Assembly: GCA_021613535.1 (NCBI GenBank)
Contig: CP075497.1
Span: 9,858,001-9,922,000, forward strand
From: Adineta vaga
Taxonomy: Eukaryota; Rotifera
DNA length: 64,000 bases
Direction: 5' to 3'
In this document: positions 49,163-62,301 of the stretch, piece after piece
Layout: every line of letters begins with the position of its first letter
How positions within the stretch are numbered: the first letter of the stretch is position 1
Notes under the pieces: generated by a model
Told to the model about the DNA's origin: nothing
What the model saw: only the letters and a program-made list of their open reading frames with translations
Database searches by the model: none
Translations under genes and position numbers: made by a program

Positions 49163-49856
49163 CACTATGCTTTCTATGTCTTTTGTTTTTCGTGATGTAT
49201 AGAAATGTTTACATCAAAAGAAAAGGGACAATTCAGCAAAGTCTACTAAATCTTCCTCTTAGAAATACGATCTACAAATAATCCGAGTAAGAATTTGTAC
49301 GCGTCTCGATGATAGTATACCATCGTAGCATTTGAAATATGTTGCGTTACCAGGATGTGTTACTCACGTATGAAAGAGAATGATTATTCTGATGATAGAT
49401 GGCAGAACTGTGCAATATCGATTTATTTTAAACATAAAAACAAAGAATTGAAATTTTGTGTTGTAATGCAAGAAATCAATATGTCATAATTCGAAATATT
49501 CATCTTTTTTTCTCGTATTTATTATGAAAAATAATCCAATATGTATTGAATACAATCTAATATACATCTTTGCGTTTTCCAAGCAGGAATATACATTTTT
49601 ATACATTCGTTCACTGATTTTAAAGCATGCTTCGGTTCGCTTGGTCATCAAATGACGACGTGTATTCGAAGTAGAAAATAACAAGCAAGATTATTAGCAA
49701 AACTGTCCAAGTCAGAAACAAAGAAACGCACACACGTACAAAGACAAAAAAAAACATTTTAGAACTAATAAAGATAATCCTATGTGCAAAACAAAAGCGA
49801 CCATCTGAGCATCTATGAATAAGAATAAGAAGAAGAAGAAGAAAAAAAAGAGATTA
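49163..49856. other. Interval between RPGRIP1L start and CEP78 stop
   Basis: About 690 bp holding the RPGRIP1L promoter and the CEP78 3' UTR, with an A/G-rich tract near 49826-49855. Frames here are low-complexity. No RNA gene or repeat recognised. Confidence 0.5.
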
Positions 49857-52800
49857 TTATTCCGTTTTTGTATTGGTCTCTGACGATGATGATGATGATG
49901 AAGATTGTGATCGTTCTTCACTTTTTTCTATTGTTGCCAATTGATGATTCGTATTCGATCCATTGGCAATAGTTAAAGATGTTTCACGAAGTTCATCAAG
50001 TGGATTCATAAAAGCATCATCAAGACCAGCCATTGTTATTAATTCACCCAAACTACAAATAGGAAAAGATGAGCTTTTTCTAAAACATATGAAAAAAAAA
50101 CATTTACCGTTTTGATCGAAGAAAGTCAAGAAATTTTTGAAATTTTTGAAATGTATTTTCTACAACTGCACAAAATTGATCTTGTTGTCGTTGTGCTAAA
50201 TCATTTTTTGTTAAAATCTAATGAACAAAATTGACATTATTCATTGATAGAAAAAAAAAACTTCCTCATATCCGTACCTGTTGAAGTTGTTCTTCTAATT
50301 GTTTCTTCGCTTGACGTTCTTCTCGTAATTTGCTTTCCAATCTTTGTATACGACTCTAGAAGACAAAAAGAAAGGATTAAGTCTTTTTTCAAGTATTCTT
50401 ATTAAATATAATACAATTGTATTATCCTTGACTTGTTGTTGTTGTTGTTGAAAATCTCCACCTGCGCCATAAATTGATTCTTCCGAAGAATGAAAGGCAC
50501 GTGTTGGTAGCTTAGGTGGAAATCCACTTATAGAAAGAAAAAAAATGAAAGATGATTTCTAGAATAGCTTAATAAAGATTAACATACGGAAGGCGAGTTG
50601 CGCGAGCAGCTGTTCTCCATGGAATTCCATCACTTCTTGGTTCTGTCGAAACAGAACCCGTGGATTTACTTCGTTGTAATTTATTTGGATCAATAGGTGT
50701 TTTCAATTGGAAGTGAATTGGACGATTTGCACCTGTTGTTGTCGTTGTTCGAGCAATTTTTGATCGAGGACGTCGAGGTGATTCAAGTTTTAACCATTTA
50801 TACTATATCAAAATAAGTCCATGTAAGCAAATTTCTTTTAAAATGAATACAAACTTCACATAAACGATCATCTTCACAATTGACTAATAGTTGTTCTATA
50901 AGTTTCTCCATGACATCTCGATCAACAAGTGGATTATTACGAATATCAATGATATGTATAAGACTATTATAATTAGCTGCATTTAAAAATTCTTTAGCAC
51001 CACTGGTTGAGATCGCACAATCTTGTAGATCGAGAGCTAAAAAATGAAAATCAGTAATTTACTTTCGATCGTACCAATACATAGATTGTCAATCGACAAA
51101 TTAAAGTAACAGAACGATTCACTCTATTATTCAATCAAATATGATCACATCCTTTTTACATCATTGTCAGAGAGAGAGAGAGACACTTCATTAACATCCG
51201 ATATTATTTCTTTCATAGACAAAAAAATGTATTTCCAATGGATTATATAAAATAGAAAACTATTATTTACATAACTAACAAAGTATTAATATGCAATTGA
51301 TTAGAAAGATCGATATGTTCTATAATAAGATAAGAAAACACAATTTACCTTTAATCCAAAGATCTGCTTCGATGACTTCAGCTAGAAATGTCGCACCACG
51401 ATCAGCAATTAATGGATTCCTGTTTAATGTAACACGTCGTAAACCAGACATATGATCCAACATGGGATTTTGATATGGTAAACTTTCTTTTTGTTGATGA
51501 CGAAGACTTTCTTTCCAAACATCAGTGTGACGTCGATTGCCTTGTTGCTAGAAAATCCCCAAACAATTCTCTACTTGATCAAACTTGACTCAATTTTTAT
51601 GATCTTCTTCTTATTCTGTTCTTCATAAACACAAAAAGAAAACTTCGTAGGCTACTTATTCTACACTTGTCATGCGATAGAACGAGCACGCAATAAGAAA
51701 CTTTGAATAATTACCCGATTTATTTCCCCTCTCTCTCTTTATTCACATTGTATTTTCTTCTTTGAATTCATTTGTCGTATTATTTTAGTCATGATAATAA
51801 ACAATCAAACGATGTCACTGTTACCAGCAGACTTACTTTTCTCAATGGATCACCTAGCTGCGATATTCAGTCTTTTATTTATTCTTCTCATTATATTAGT
51901 CGTTATACTTCTATTATTCTTTCATCAACGAAATACAAGTGCTTTTGATGAACATGAATTAGTTAACGAGTATGATCAAACAAGTACGGAGAACAAGGCA
52001 CTAGAGCCAACAAATTCTAGACAATATGCATCGATTGATAAGAATCAATCGATACCTATGGCAACAATGGATATTGATGAAGATATCACTCGATCAACAA
52101 CAAGTCTAATATCATCCAAATAATTATAAAAACTTTCAATATTGTTTTGTGTGATTATTCTTTTCAAATATATAGAATAACAAATGGTTCCTTACTCGAA
52201 TGAGATCAGCTATGATATGTGCACCTTGACTTGTTAATGAACAAGCTGAAAAGTCGACTTCACGAATTTTCGATGCTTGATTTAGATGTCGACAAAGAAC
52301 TAAAAGCATTTCATTGGTTTTCTTTTTTCAGAAATTACAACTTCACTTACTATCAAGTCCTTCGTCACCAATTGGACTATTTGTTAGACGAAAATGAACG
52401 AGTGATTTACATTTTGCAAGGCCCTATAAGAGATTCGATCTATATGAAGCTATCTTTTTCTTAATAGTACCTGAGCTAAAACTGTTAAATCTTTACGTCG
52501 AAATGGTAGACCATCGAGTTCAAGTAAGACAAGTTCGGTTGTTATTAAAAGACTATCTTTAATATGTGTGCAAACTTTTGATAATAATTCTTTTGATTGA
52601 AATAATGGTGGCCGTTTTGAAGCAGATGAAGCTCGTTTTAATGTTCGTCGTTCAGCTAAATTGAAAAAGAAATGAATTCTAATCGATATTTTTTATCATT
52701 GATGAAAGAATGAAACAAACCTTCAGCGAAATTAGTTGATAATGAATTGTAATATTGACTACGTAATGTAAGAGAACGAAGTGTTTTGCATGTACCAATA

Positions 52801-53041
52801 GCAGAACATAATGGTGTCCAATCATCAAAACTAATCAAACGAATTCTTCAAAGAAATAAATCAAAGAACAAATCTAAACATACCGAAGAGTATCTGTATC
52901 TAAATCAATAACTCCTGTATCAAGTTTGATTTTCACGCTTGATAAAGGTAGTAAATGATATTGACGACAATAATCATCATATTTAGCACCAAAATCGCAT
53001 GGAACATCTGATGGTGTTTTCGATATTGGATCAACACGCAT
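49857..53041 (-). CDS. CEP78: CEP78, centriolar leucine-rich repeat protein
   Basis: Twelve exons, 5' to 3': 53041-52884, 52845-52721, 52655-52471, 52423-52351, 52299-52196, 51547-51349, 51036-50855, 50802-50588, 50526-50415, 50355-50278, 50217-50108, 50052-49857; 578 aa. The LRR half matches CEP78 repeat by repeat (LELDGLPFRRKDLTVLA, SLVHFRLTNSPIGDEGL, MSGLRRVTLNRNPLIADRGA, LWIKALDLQDCAIS, IDIRNNPLVDRDVM). The linker keeps GIPWRTAARATR, a short coiled coil (RIQRLESKLREERQ) follows, and the end has NTFQKFQKFLDFLR and LGELITMAGLDD. CEP78 sits at the centriole wall, controls EDD-DYRK2-VPRBP ligase activity and supports cilium assembly. Intron 5 (51548-52195, 648 nt) contains a gene on the opposite strand. 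Confidence 0.93.
51791..52123 (+). CDS. Small single-pass membrane protein nested in a CEP78 intron
   Basis: A 110-codon single-exon frame on the strand opposite CEP78. It encodes a short polar N-terminus, a TM helix (AAIFSLLFILLIILVVILLL), an HQR stop-transfer and an acidic, Ser/Thr-rich tail ending SLISSK. The 5' flank TATTATTTTAG two bases before the ATG resembles a spliced-leader or 5' UTR acceptor. Codon use is like the neighbouring genes. The host intron is about ten times the local norm, which fits a nested gene. Two later in-frame ATGs (MSLLP, MDHLA) could be used. No family recognised. Confidence 0.65.
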   Translation: MIINNQTMSLLPADLLFSMDHLAAIFSLLFILLIILVVILLLFFHQRNTSAFDEHELVNEYDQTSTENKALEPTNSRQYASIDKNQSIPMATMDIDEDITRSTTSLISSK

Positions 53042-53663
53042 GATTTTCTCTAAAAAAAACAGTTTTTCTAATCAAAAAAGGACATTTCTTTCTTTGAATG
53101 ATCGTGTCTTTTTGTGGTTAATACTGACTGGATGAATAGAACAAGGCACCAGTTTTTCCATGTCGCTAAGTACATGTCCTCGATATTGTTTGCAGAAATT
53201 TCTCTGATATTTATTTTTCATTTCTGTTTTATTTTTTTCTTCTATTAATCTTCCAGTTAAAAATTAGGTTTCAAACAAATTTATTTCGGATAGATGTCGT
53301 TTTGACTATGTTCCTTTTTTTCGATACATTAAAATATCCGTCCCACATGTTTGCTAACTGTTTTGATGATAAAAATAAAACATCGTATTGCCTTTGCAAT
53401 AACATGAAAAAAAGAAAAATATTAAGTACTTCTCAGCTGTTCTTGCACAACCAATTGTCAATACTGCAATATTTCTTGATGTTGTGAATAAATCTGTCCT
53501 CATTTTATTTGCTTTTCTTACTTCTTCTTGTGCAACATCGTTATTATCTAACTTGAGCGTTAAATTAGAAATATTCTCGTTTAAATACTCCAAACACTTG
53601 CTTTATCGGCTTTCATTTTTCACGTTATTGAGTCGTATTCTACAATAGTGAGCAATAAGTATA
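53042..53663. promoter_or_regulatory. Divergent interval CEP78/TEP1, with a possible small gene
   Basis: 622 bp between divergent starts; it must contain both promoters. TTCTACAATAG lies about 16 bases before the TEP1 ATG, another candidate leader acceptor. A two-exon minus-strand frame (53329-53593) is listed separately. Confidence 0.45.
53329..53593 (-). CDS. Candidate small helical protein between CEP78 and TEP1
   Basis: Two exons, 53593-53430 and 53353-53329, join across a 76-nt GT-AG intron to about 62 aa. The sequence is protein-like and probably helical (LNENISNLTLKLDNNDVAQE, KANKMRTDLFTTSRNIAVL, ending HVGRIF). There is no ATG at the 5' end: the frame opens after a TAA about 12 bases upstream and begins at TTG/TGT codons, so a first exon may lie upstream. 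Its size suggests a small complex subunit; I do not recognise it. It could be spurious. Confidence 0.35.
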
Positions 53664-56600
53664 ATGGCTGATCCAAAAAAGCCATCCACGGCAACCTCAT
53701 TATTGTCAACTACAAATTCATTCTTATCAACTAAAAATACGACGCTTCCTAGTACTAGTTCTCTATTACAAGGTTCTAGTCTTTCGTTTTCATCGAGTCT
53801 TAATACAACAAGTTCACTTTTGTCGGGAACTACGACGAGTAAACCAACAAGTTTCTTTACATCGTCAACATCATCAACATTATTGAATTCTACTTTAAAG
53901 CCACCGGCTTCATCATTTTCCATTAGTACCGCTTCAAAGCTATCACCTTCACCATTCTCTTTGAGTTCTACATTAAAACCAACATCATTTTTTTCCACTA
54001 CAAATGTCTCTACAGCTAACAATACATTATTGTCATCATTGAATACTAATACTTCATCATTACTTACTACTGAAACAAGTTCAAGTCGAAAACGTAAAGC
54101 TGAACCTTTAGAATCAACATATATAAGTCCATCATCAGCTTCAACATTTCCTAAGAACTCTCTTATAACAAGTACAACAGTACCTACAACATTAACTGCA
54201 TCAGTCGTCGATGCTAATGAGCGTAAATATAATTGCGAAAATATTCAACCACTTCAATCGGAACAAATTCGTCTCGGTGTTAATATACATTGTCATATTC
54301 CAGCACCAAAACGCTCACGTATTGATCCATTTAGTTCCATTTATGCTAAACTTGAAAATATCAATAATGAAGATTTTAATGTCAGCATCAAATCGATTAA
54401 GGTTAGATTTGAATTATGACAAAAGGAAAATTTTCATGAATTAATTTCTTATTCGTTATTTTTTAGAAAAGTCTTTTGAATTCACTTGCTGATTCATTAT
54501 TAAGTCAACCAGACCTACGAAAAGCTACTGATCACAAACGAACTGAACTAATTCGATTAGCAAATTTAGTCGTTGAGCAAGATCCGGAATTCATTCTTAA
54601 AGTAATAAATCATCATTTCGCAATGTGAATTCATCTGTTTACTTTATTTAGGCGGCCCTCTATACACGAAACCATTTAAATATACGTATAGCAGCTAATT
54701 TTCTTGTTGCATATGCTTCATTTACGGATCCTTGTCGACTATTTCTTAAGAAATATTTCAAAGCTGTTGTTAATTTACCATCAGATTGGATTGAAATTGC
54801 TGAACTTTATCAAACATTTTTTGACAAACGTATTCATTTTGGTTCTTTACCATCAGCATTACGTCAGTTATGATACAGAAGTTTCCTGATTTTGATAAAT
54901 ATCAATTGGCAAAATATAATAAAGAAAAGGCTAGATTAAAAAAAGCTAAAAAAGTAAATGCAGCTCACGCAGGATCACATGCGAAGGTTGTTTCTGTTCG
55001 AGGACGAGGTGGTGCTGCATCTGCACGTGGTGGCCGAGGTCGTGGATCATTTCGTGGTGGTCGTGGTGGTCGTGGTGCAAGTCGTACAGCTTCTACAGAT
55101 TCAGATATGAGTGTTGCATTAACGGACCAACAAACAGATAAGTCCGCTCGAAAAGCCATGAATAAGATTAATGAAGAAGATCGCGAAACACGACGAATGG
55201 CATTTACATTAAAACGATTAATTCGTCAATTGCATATAAGTGAACCAGTTGAACATGTTTGGTGTTTACTTGGTAAACGATATCCTGAATCATCAGAATT
55301 GTTCTATCTATCACGTTTACCTGGTGTATTCGAACCCGAACGTTCAAATAAACGTATGAAGTTGCCAACACCAGAAACGTAAGAAATTCTTTGCTTTAAT
55401 TTTTCATCTAAACGTTTCCTTTATTTTTACCAATAGATGGGAAACACAAATTAGTTTAAAAGGCAACAAAGCTTCTGTTTGGCAACAATTGATTGATAAC
55501 AAGAAACTTCCTTTCATGGCTATGTTAAGAAATTTACGAAATATGATTAAAGTTGGTAAGTATTTAGGACAAAAACAATTGATATTTAATGATGATCGAT
55601 GGTGAACTATAATTATTTTCAATTTAGGTATTTCTGAGAAACATCATCAATGGGTTTTGAAGAAACTTCAAGATAATGGTGCAGTTACGAATAGCCGTCA
55701 ATTTCCATTTCGTTTCTTTTCGGCATATCAAGTTCTTGAAGAACTTGAAGATGAATTTAATAAATGGTGTGAAGCTAAGAACATAGCTGGTATAACACCT
55801 GAAGTTAAAAGCCGCCGATTAACACGAAAAGAAAATGGCAAGAAAACTGGTTTAACTGCTGCCGAAAAAGCGAAAAAATTAGCTGCAAAAGAAATGCCCT
55901 ATGATCTTGCATTATTACAACGATATAAAAAAGCACTGGATTGTTCAGTAAAAATAGCTACACAACATAATTGTCAACCAATTCCAGGTCGAACATTTGT
56001 CTTCTGTAATCTAAGTGATTCTATGTCACAACCATGTCAAGCAGCAAAAGGTTTAGGTAAACCACGAACACGTGCAGAAATAGGTCTTCTAATGGGTTTA
56101 ATGTGTAAATCTGCATGTGAATCAAGTCGATTAATTGTTTATAAAACAAAAGATAGTTTTACAGAAATTGAACAAACACCACAACAAACAATATTGAATC
56201 AAATGACAGAAATTTTAACAAATAATCCATTACCAGCATCAACATCAGCTGTTTGTATACCACCAACATTTCTAACTAATATGATTGCAGAAAAACAATG
56301 GTTCGATAATATGTAAGTAATCAATCAACGATTTACATAAATATTATTTATTTTGCTGTTCTCTTTATTTTAGTATCATTGTTTCTGATGGATTGAAAGC
56401 TGATACAGCTGAATCGGATTTTGTCTATCGATTTCTTTCACTCTATCGATATTTAGTAAATTCCGAGCTTATGTTTGTTAGTATTGATTTAAGTATTAGT
56501 CAATGTTCATTAACAAAATCTGATCGATTTAATAATCGAAATGATATTTTTCTCAGTGGTTTTTCGGATTCTATTCTTCAATTTATTGCTGAACGTGGTA

Positions 56601-59600
56601 ACGATGGTCAATTATTACATGTTGAAAATATTGACAATGCACATAATCTTAATAAAACTATTGATACGAAAAAAGATTCGGAAACAAAAGAATCAAATGA
56701 TAGTTCATCAAAATTATCTTCAAACTCACCACTTACGACATTAGTACCACATTGGCGAACTGTACGTGTCTTTATCTCATCGACATTTAAAGATATGCAT
56801 GCTGAACGTGATCTTCTTACACGTTATGTCTTTCCTGAATTACGTCAACGTGCTAAAAGTCTTTTTATCAATCTTTATCAAACAGATTTACGATGGGGTA
56901 TTGCAGAAAGTCAATCAAAACAATCGGTATTCTTATGTTTGAATGAAGTTTATCGTAGTGATTATTTTATTGGTTTAATTGGTGAACGGTATGGTTATCA
57001 ACCAACATCCTATGATGTTCCCAAAGATGATGCACGATTTGCATGGTTAAATAAAGTACCGATTGGACATAGTATTACTGATCTAGAAATTCAAGCTGGT
57101 ACATTTCATTCATCGACAATAAAACAGAATCGAGCATTTTTCTATTTTCGTGATCCGAAATTTCTTTCCAATGTACCAAAACCATGGTCAGACGATTTTC
57201 TCTCTGAAGATGAAGATTCTAAAATGAAAATCAATCAATTAAAACAACATTTACGCACAAGTGGTTTTGAAACATTTGATAATTATCCATGCACATGGCA
57301 AGGTGTAGCAAATGATCGACCACTTGTGACAAATCTTGAAGAATTTGCACAACGTGTTATCGATAATTTATGGACATCACTACAAGAAGAATACAAACCT
57401 GAATATGTTCTTTTAGATGATAATGAAATTGAAGATACACAACATCGACAATATCGTTTATCATTTATGGAACATTTTGTTACTCGAAATAAAGTTCTAC
57501 AAGATACGATTAAATCTCTTGGAAAAGCTTCAGTAATTCTTCTTACTGGACAACAAGGTTCAGGTAAAACAGCTGCTCTTGCTGCCATTGCAAATACAAT
57601 TATTTCACGAGTGGATTTAAATGTTAAATTATATGAACATTATGTTGGCATCACTCGTTCATCAGTAAATAGTGTATCGATGCTTCGTCGTTTACTTTGT
57701 CAGATTATTAAGGATCATTCAGAATTAATCAGTCAATTTCCAATTGATCAAATTAATGCAAGTAATTATACAGATCTATGTAAAATCTTATCGGACATTC
57801 TTCGTATGCGAAAACATACATTCCACTTGGTCATTTGCATTGATGGTATTGAACTACTTGATAATGAAACATTAGTTCAAACATTAAATTTCATTCCAAA
57901 AGATTTTAACTTCGAAAAAATCACGTTCATTCTCACTGCAACAGAAGATAGTAATGTTGAACAAGCATGTAAACATCAATCGAATACGTTAACAATTAAT
58001 ATTACAAATCTTGAATTACTTGAACGTAGTGAAATTGTTCGAAAACATCTTGATCGTTTTGGTAAAAAACTAGATGAACATGCATTTTCATCTCAAATGA
58101 AATTTATTACTAGTAAACGTGATTCATTTAAGCCATCGTATTTAACATTACTCTGTGAAGAATTATTATTAATGACAGATTATGAAAAGAAAATTACTGA
58201 AAAATTGAAAAGTATTCCACAAAAACAAAATCTCTTTCTATTAGAGATTTTCAAACGATTAGATACGGTCTTTGGTGAAACATATGTAGCAACAATTTTT
58301 GGATTGATTTATTCTGCACGTGAAGATTTAACTGAACAAGAATTACGAGATCTAGTTAATATTGCTTTCAGTTCAACAAAAGCATTACCACCATCAGATA
58401 ATTTTACTTATCCAAATACAACAACACCATTACAATTAGCTGATTTTATATACAATTGTCATATTATATTGAAACCACAACTTTATGATGGACCACAGAC
58501 TGTCTCTATTGCATCCAATGAAATTCGTCAAATCATCAAAACACGTTATATTCGTTCGAATGAACAACGACTCTATCTAAATAAACTTTTAGCATTCTAT
58601 TATTGGTGTGAAGCATCAGGATCTCAATGGACATCAATGAATGTTAAAGCATTTGAACATTTACCTTTTTATTTATATACTGCTGATGAATTTAAATTAT
58701 TCTCTTCAGTTTTAACTGATTTGAAATTTATTGCTGCTAAATGTCGTGTTGGTCTTGTTCAATCGTTAATAGATGATTATGAATTAATTAAATCTTCAGC
58801 AACAAATACAAGTCTTACACAAACAGCAACAAGCTCGAAAATGAGTAAATCTTTAGCAATCAATACGAAAGAGCGACAAATCAATGAAATAGGTCTTCAA
58901 CAATATCGTTCATTTATACAACGTAACAGTCATATTCTAGCAGTTAATCCATTATTGATTTATCAACAAGCTTTAAATGAATTAGAAACAAGTCCTGTTT
59001 TCGATAACATTCAACAGATACTTTCAAATCATCAAAAGAATTCAATTAATAATGAAAATCCAATAACTGCATTCATTCGTGTTAATAAACCGGATAATAT
59101 GGAACAAATGAAATATTCGATGGAAAATTTTTCAGAACCAATTAAATGTTTAGCAGTATCACCATCTGGTAAGTTATACCTACCTAAAGAAAATAATTTC
59201 TAGGCATTACTAACTTTTCTTTTCTTTTCTTTTTTCATTTAGGTGCTCATTTAGCTGCCGGTTCTGCTGATTGTTTAGTTCGTCTCTACAATACATCCAC
59301 TTCTCGTTTATTAAAATTATTTGTTGGTCATGCTGCACCTATCAGTGCCTTATGTTTCGTTGGTGATGATCATTTAGTAAGTGGTAGTAACGATGGTGGT
59401 TTATCAATTTGGGATGTAGCGAATGGCCATCGTTTACATATTCTTTCACCGAAACATGATAAGAGAGTTTCAGAATTATGTTCAAATCAACGTGGTACAC
59501 AATTTGCTTCAGTTTCATGGGATTCATTTGTACGTATATGGGATTTGAAAAAGGCTCGAAAAGAAACTGAAATTAGTTTACATCCAAAACCTGTATCAAG

Positions 59601-62301
59601 TGTTGCCTTTCATCCAGATGGTTTTATGTTAGTGACTGGCTGTTGGGATGGTATTGTTCGACAATGGAATGTTACTAGTGGACAACGTAAATCTGTCATG
59701 CGTGGACATTTAAGTTCAATAAAAGCCGTTGCTTACTCAGCAGATGGTCGTTATATAGCATCATGTTCTATCGATGGTGAATGTCGTTTATGGAATGCTC
59801 TAGCTGGTAGTCAAGTTGGTTTAATATCAGCTCGTATAAGTTCAATTTATTTTTCACCAAGTGGATCAGAATTAGCCTCGGCTGGTAATGATGGCCGTGT
59901 TCGAGTTTTTTCATCAACCATCGGTCAATGTCAAATGATTATACGTCAAGATAGTTGGGGATCAGCTTCTAGTATTGTAATTCATCCTGAAGGAGAATAC
60001 ATCATTGCTGGATATCATTCAGGTTCTATTCGAATATTTGATATTCAAAATGGTACGACTGAACAAGAATTTCATTATCATAAAGGTCGTATTCATCGTC
60101 TTGAACTTTCTGCTCCAATGGGAAATATATTAATATCAGCATCAGGTGATAGTACTTCTCGAATTTATGATATCAAAGATCTTGGCAAACGCAATGATAT
60201 GCGTATTAAAACAACCATACTCAAAGGTCATACAGCCGCTGTTCTTTCCTGTGCTATAAACAAATTACAAATGATTGCTACAGGATCAGAAGATGCAACA
60301 ATATGTCTGTATAGATCATCGAAATTATTTGATCAATCTTCTATTGAACCAAATCAAGTTCTCACACAACATCGTACACCAGTTACAGGTTTAGCATTCA
60401 ACAATGATACAAGCCAATTGATATCTGCAAGTCGAGATGGACAAGTTCATATATGGGATATAAGTCGACATGCAACAACATCAATAGTTACACTTGTTAA
60501 CACACTTGCGCATTGCCATGCAGATTGGATTAATGATATTGCATTGTCAAATACAAATAATGGAAAACTTGTTACAGCATCAAATGATAATACATTAAAA
60601 ATTTGGAATACTATACCAAAAACAACAACAACAACAAATAATGATGATGATGATGATCGAATGGATGTTGTTTCTGCCAATGTTGAAGAAGCTCTAGTTA
60701 CACTTCGCGGTCATCAAGCGTCTGTCAATACTGTATCGTTCGCATATGGATGCGTTGTTTCCGGTTCATTGGATAAAACTATTCGAGTATGGTCACATAA
60801 AGGAACTGAAATTACATGTTTACGTGGTCACACAGAAAAAATAACAGCATGTGATTTATGGGTTAAACTCAAAGGTACTGCTCCAAAAGTTGTAAATGAT
60901 ACAGATCCAAATAGCTGGGCATCAATGATAGCAGAACAAGAAGCTACACTTTCACGATCAACACATACTATCGACAGAATGCTTGTTGTCAGTGCATCCG
61001 AGGATGGTTCAATTCGTATCTGGCGTCCAACAGATCCTGAACAACGTTGTGTCTATGATGCACATGCTCAACCATTAAATGATATTGTATTAAATCATGA
61101 ATCTATTGTTACATCATCTTTAGACAAAACAATTCGTTCATGGCATATTCCTACCAATGTATTTCAAAATAATAATTCTGAAACAGCTGCAATGACACCA
61201 CAAATTGCTGAACCAAATAGTCATTTAGATGAAATTACATCAATTGCTGTTTCTCATGATAATTCATTTGTTTTTACTGTTTCACGTGATTCATATCTAT
61301 TTATTTGGTCATTACTATCAACGTCAATAGATGATACTACTATGGATACAAATTCAAAAACTAAGAACATGTCAAAACAATCGTTCCGTATCATACAATC
61401 AGTTAAAGCACATGATGAAACTATTCTTGGCATGGCTTTAGTTCGTTCTGATGCACAAAATCACGTTCTTGTAACTGGTTCTGTTGATAAAAAGATAAAA
61501 CTTTGGACAGTTTCATGTAAACCAAATGAAGATAAATGTTCACTTAAACGTTTAAGAACTGATACAACAACAGATGGTCCTGTTTCATTTATTGCTGGTC
61601 AACACAATATGCCATATTTTGTTGTTGGTGAAAATCAATCCTTTGATTCATTAATATTCCATCTTTACTCTTCATCTTCATTACAACGTTTAAAAACCTA
61701 TCAAACACAAACATGTCATTGGCCACTTTCATCTCTAGTAACAATAAATGAACATAAACATTGTATTCTAACAATTGGTTCATCAAATAATGAATTATGT
61801 TCCTATGATTTATCATTAATCGATTCAACTGACAGTAGATTATTGGTTTCCTATAGCGCAAATATTGAACATCAAATAGCCGTTCCATCCGAATGGATAA
61901 CATCCATTGAACAACTTGATGACAGTAAAGTCTTTTACTTTGGTACAGCAAATGGAAATATGTATTCAACATCCAGTCTATTAACTAATATCGATACATG
62001 GAATAAAACTGAATTATCAGCTAAACAACGATCAATTACTGGATTATGTTCAATTAATAATGAATTTATATTTACAAGTGGTTTTGATAATGTTATTCGA
62101 GTCCAATATCGAAATGATCATATGAAAACTGAAAATATGAGCGAAGACGATGAAAAAGAAAATGAAATTCTTGGACAATATCCTGTACCAGCACCAATTA
62201 CTCAAATGCGTACATGGAAACAGAAGAATAATGATAGTTTTGGTGTTGTAGCCGGTGATACATTAGGAAATCTCTATTTAGTACAATGGTATTCATCGTA
62301 A
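53664..62301 (+). CDS. TEP1: TEP1, telomerase/vault-associated protein (TROVE-DUF4062-NACHT-WD40), with apparent frameshift
   Basis: Exons 53664-54401, 54467-54601, 54652 to about 54866, then (frame shifted by one, no intron possible) to 55378, 55437-55555, 55628-56312, 56374-59168, 59243-62301; about 2,750 aa. A Ser/Thr-rich N-terminus precedes a TROVE domain (LPSDWIEIAELYQ, FDKYQLAKYN, LKGNKASVWQQL, KKLPFMAMLRNLRN, SRQFPFRF) with an inserted Arg/Gly-rich stretch near 55010-55085. Then come a vWA-like region with a degenerate metal site (NLSDSM), DUF4062 (VRVFISSTFKDMHAERDLL), NACHT (Walker A GQQGSGKT near 57550, Walker B LVICIDGIELL) and many WD40 repeats. TEP1 binds RNA in telomerase and vault particles. 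In the third exon the frame meets TGA at 54871-54873 just after LPSALRQ; the homologous sequence continues in the next frame from 54867. Confidence 0.92.

Noticed and set aside
53603-54022. Long minus-strand frame opposite the TEP1 N-terminus
   Set aside because: It mirrors the Ser/Thr-rich TEP1 first exon; its Val/Asp/Glu-rich composition is the complement of that low-complexity sequence.
57283-57588. Minus-strand frame opposite the TEP1 NACHT region
   Set aside because: Complement of a supported coding exon, with no independent signals.
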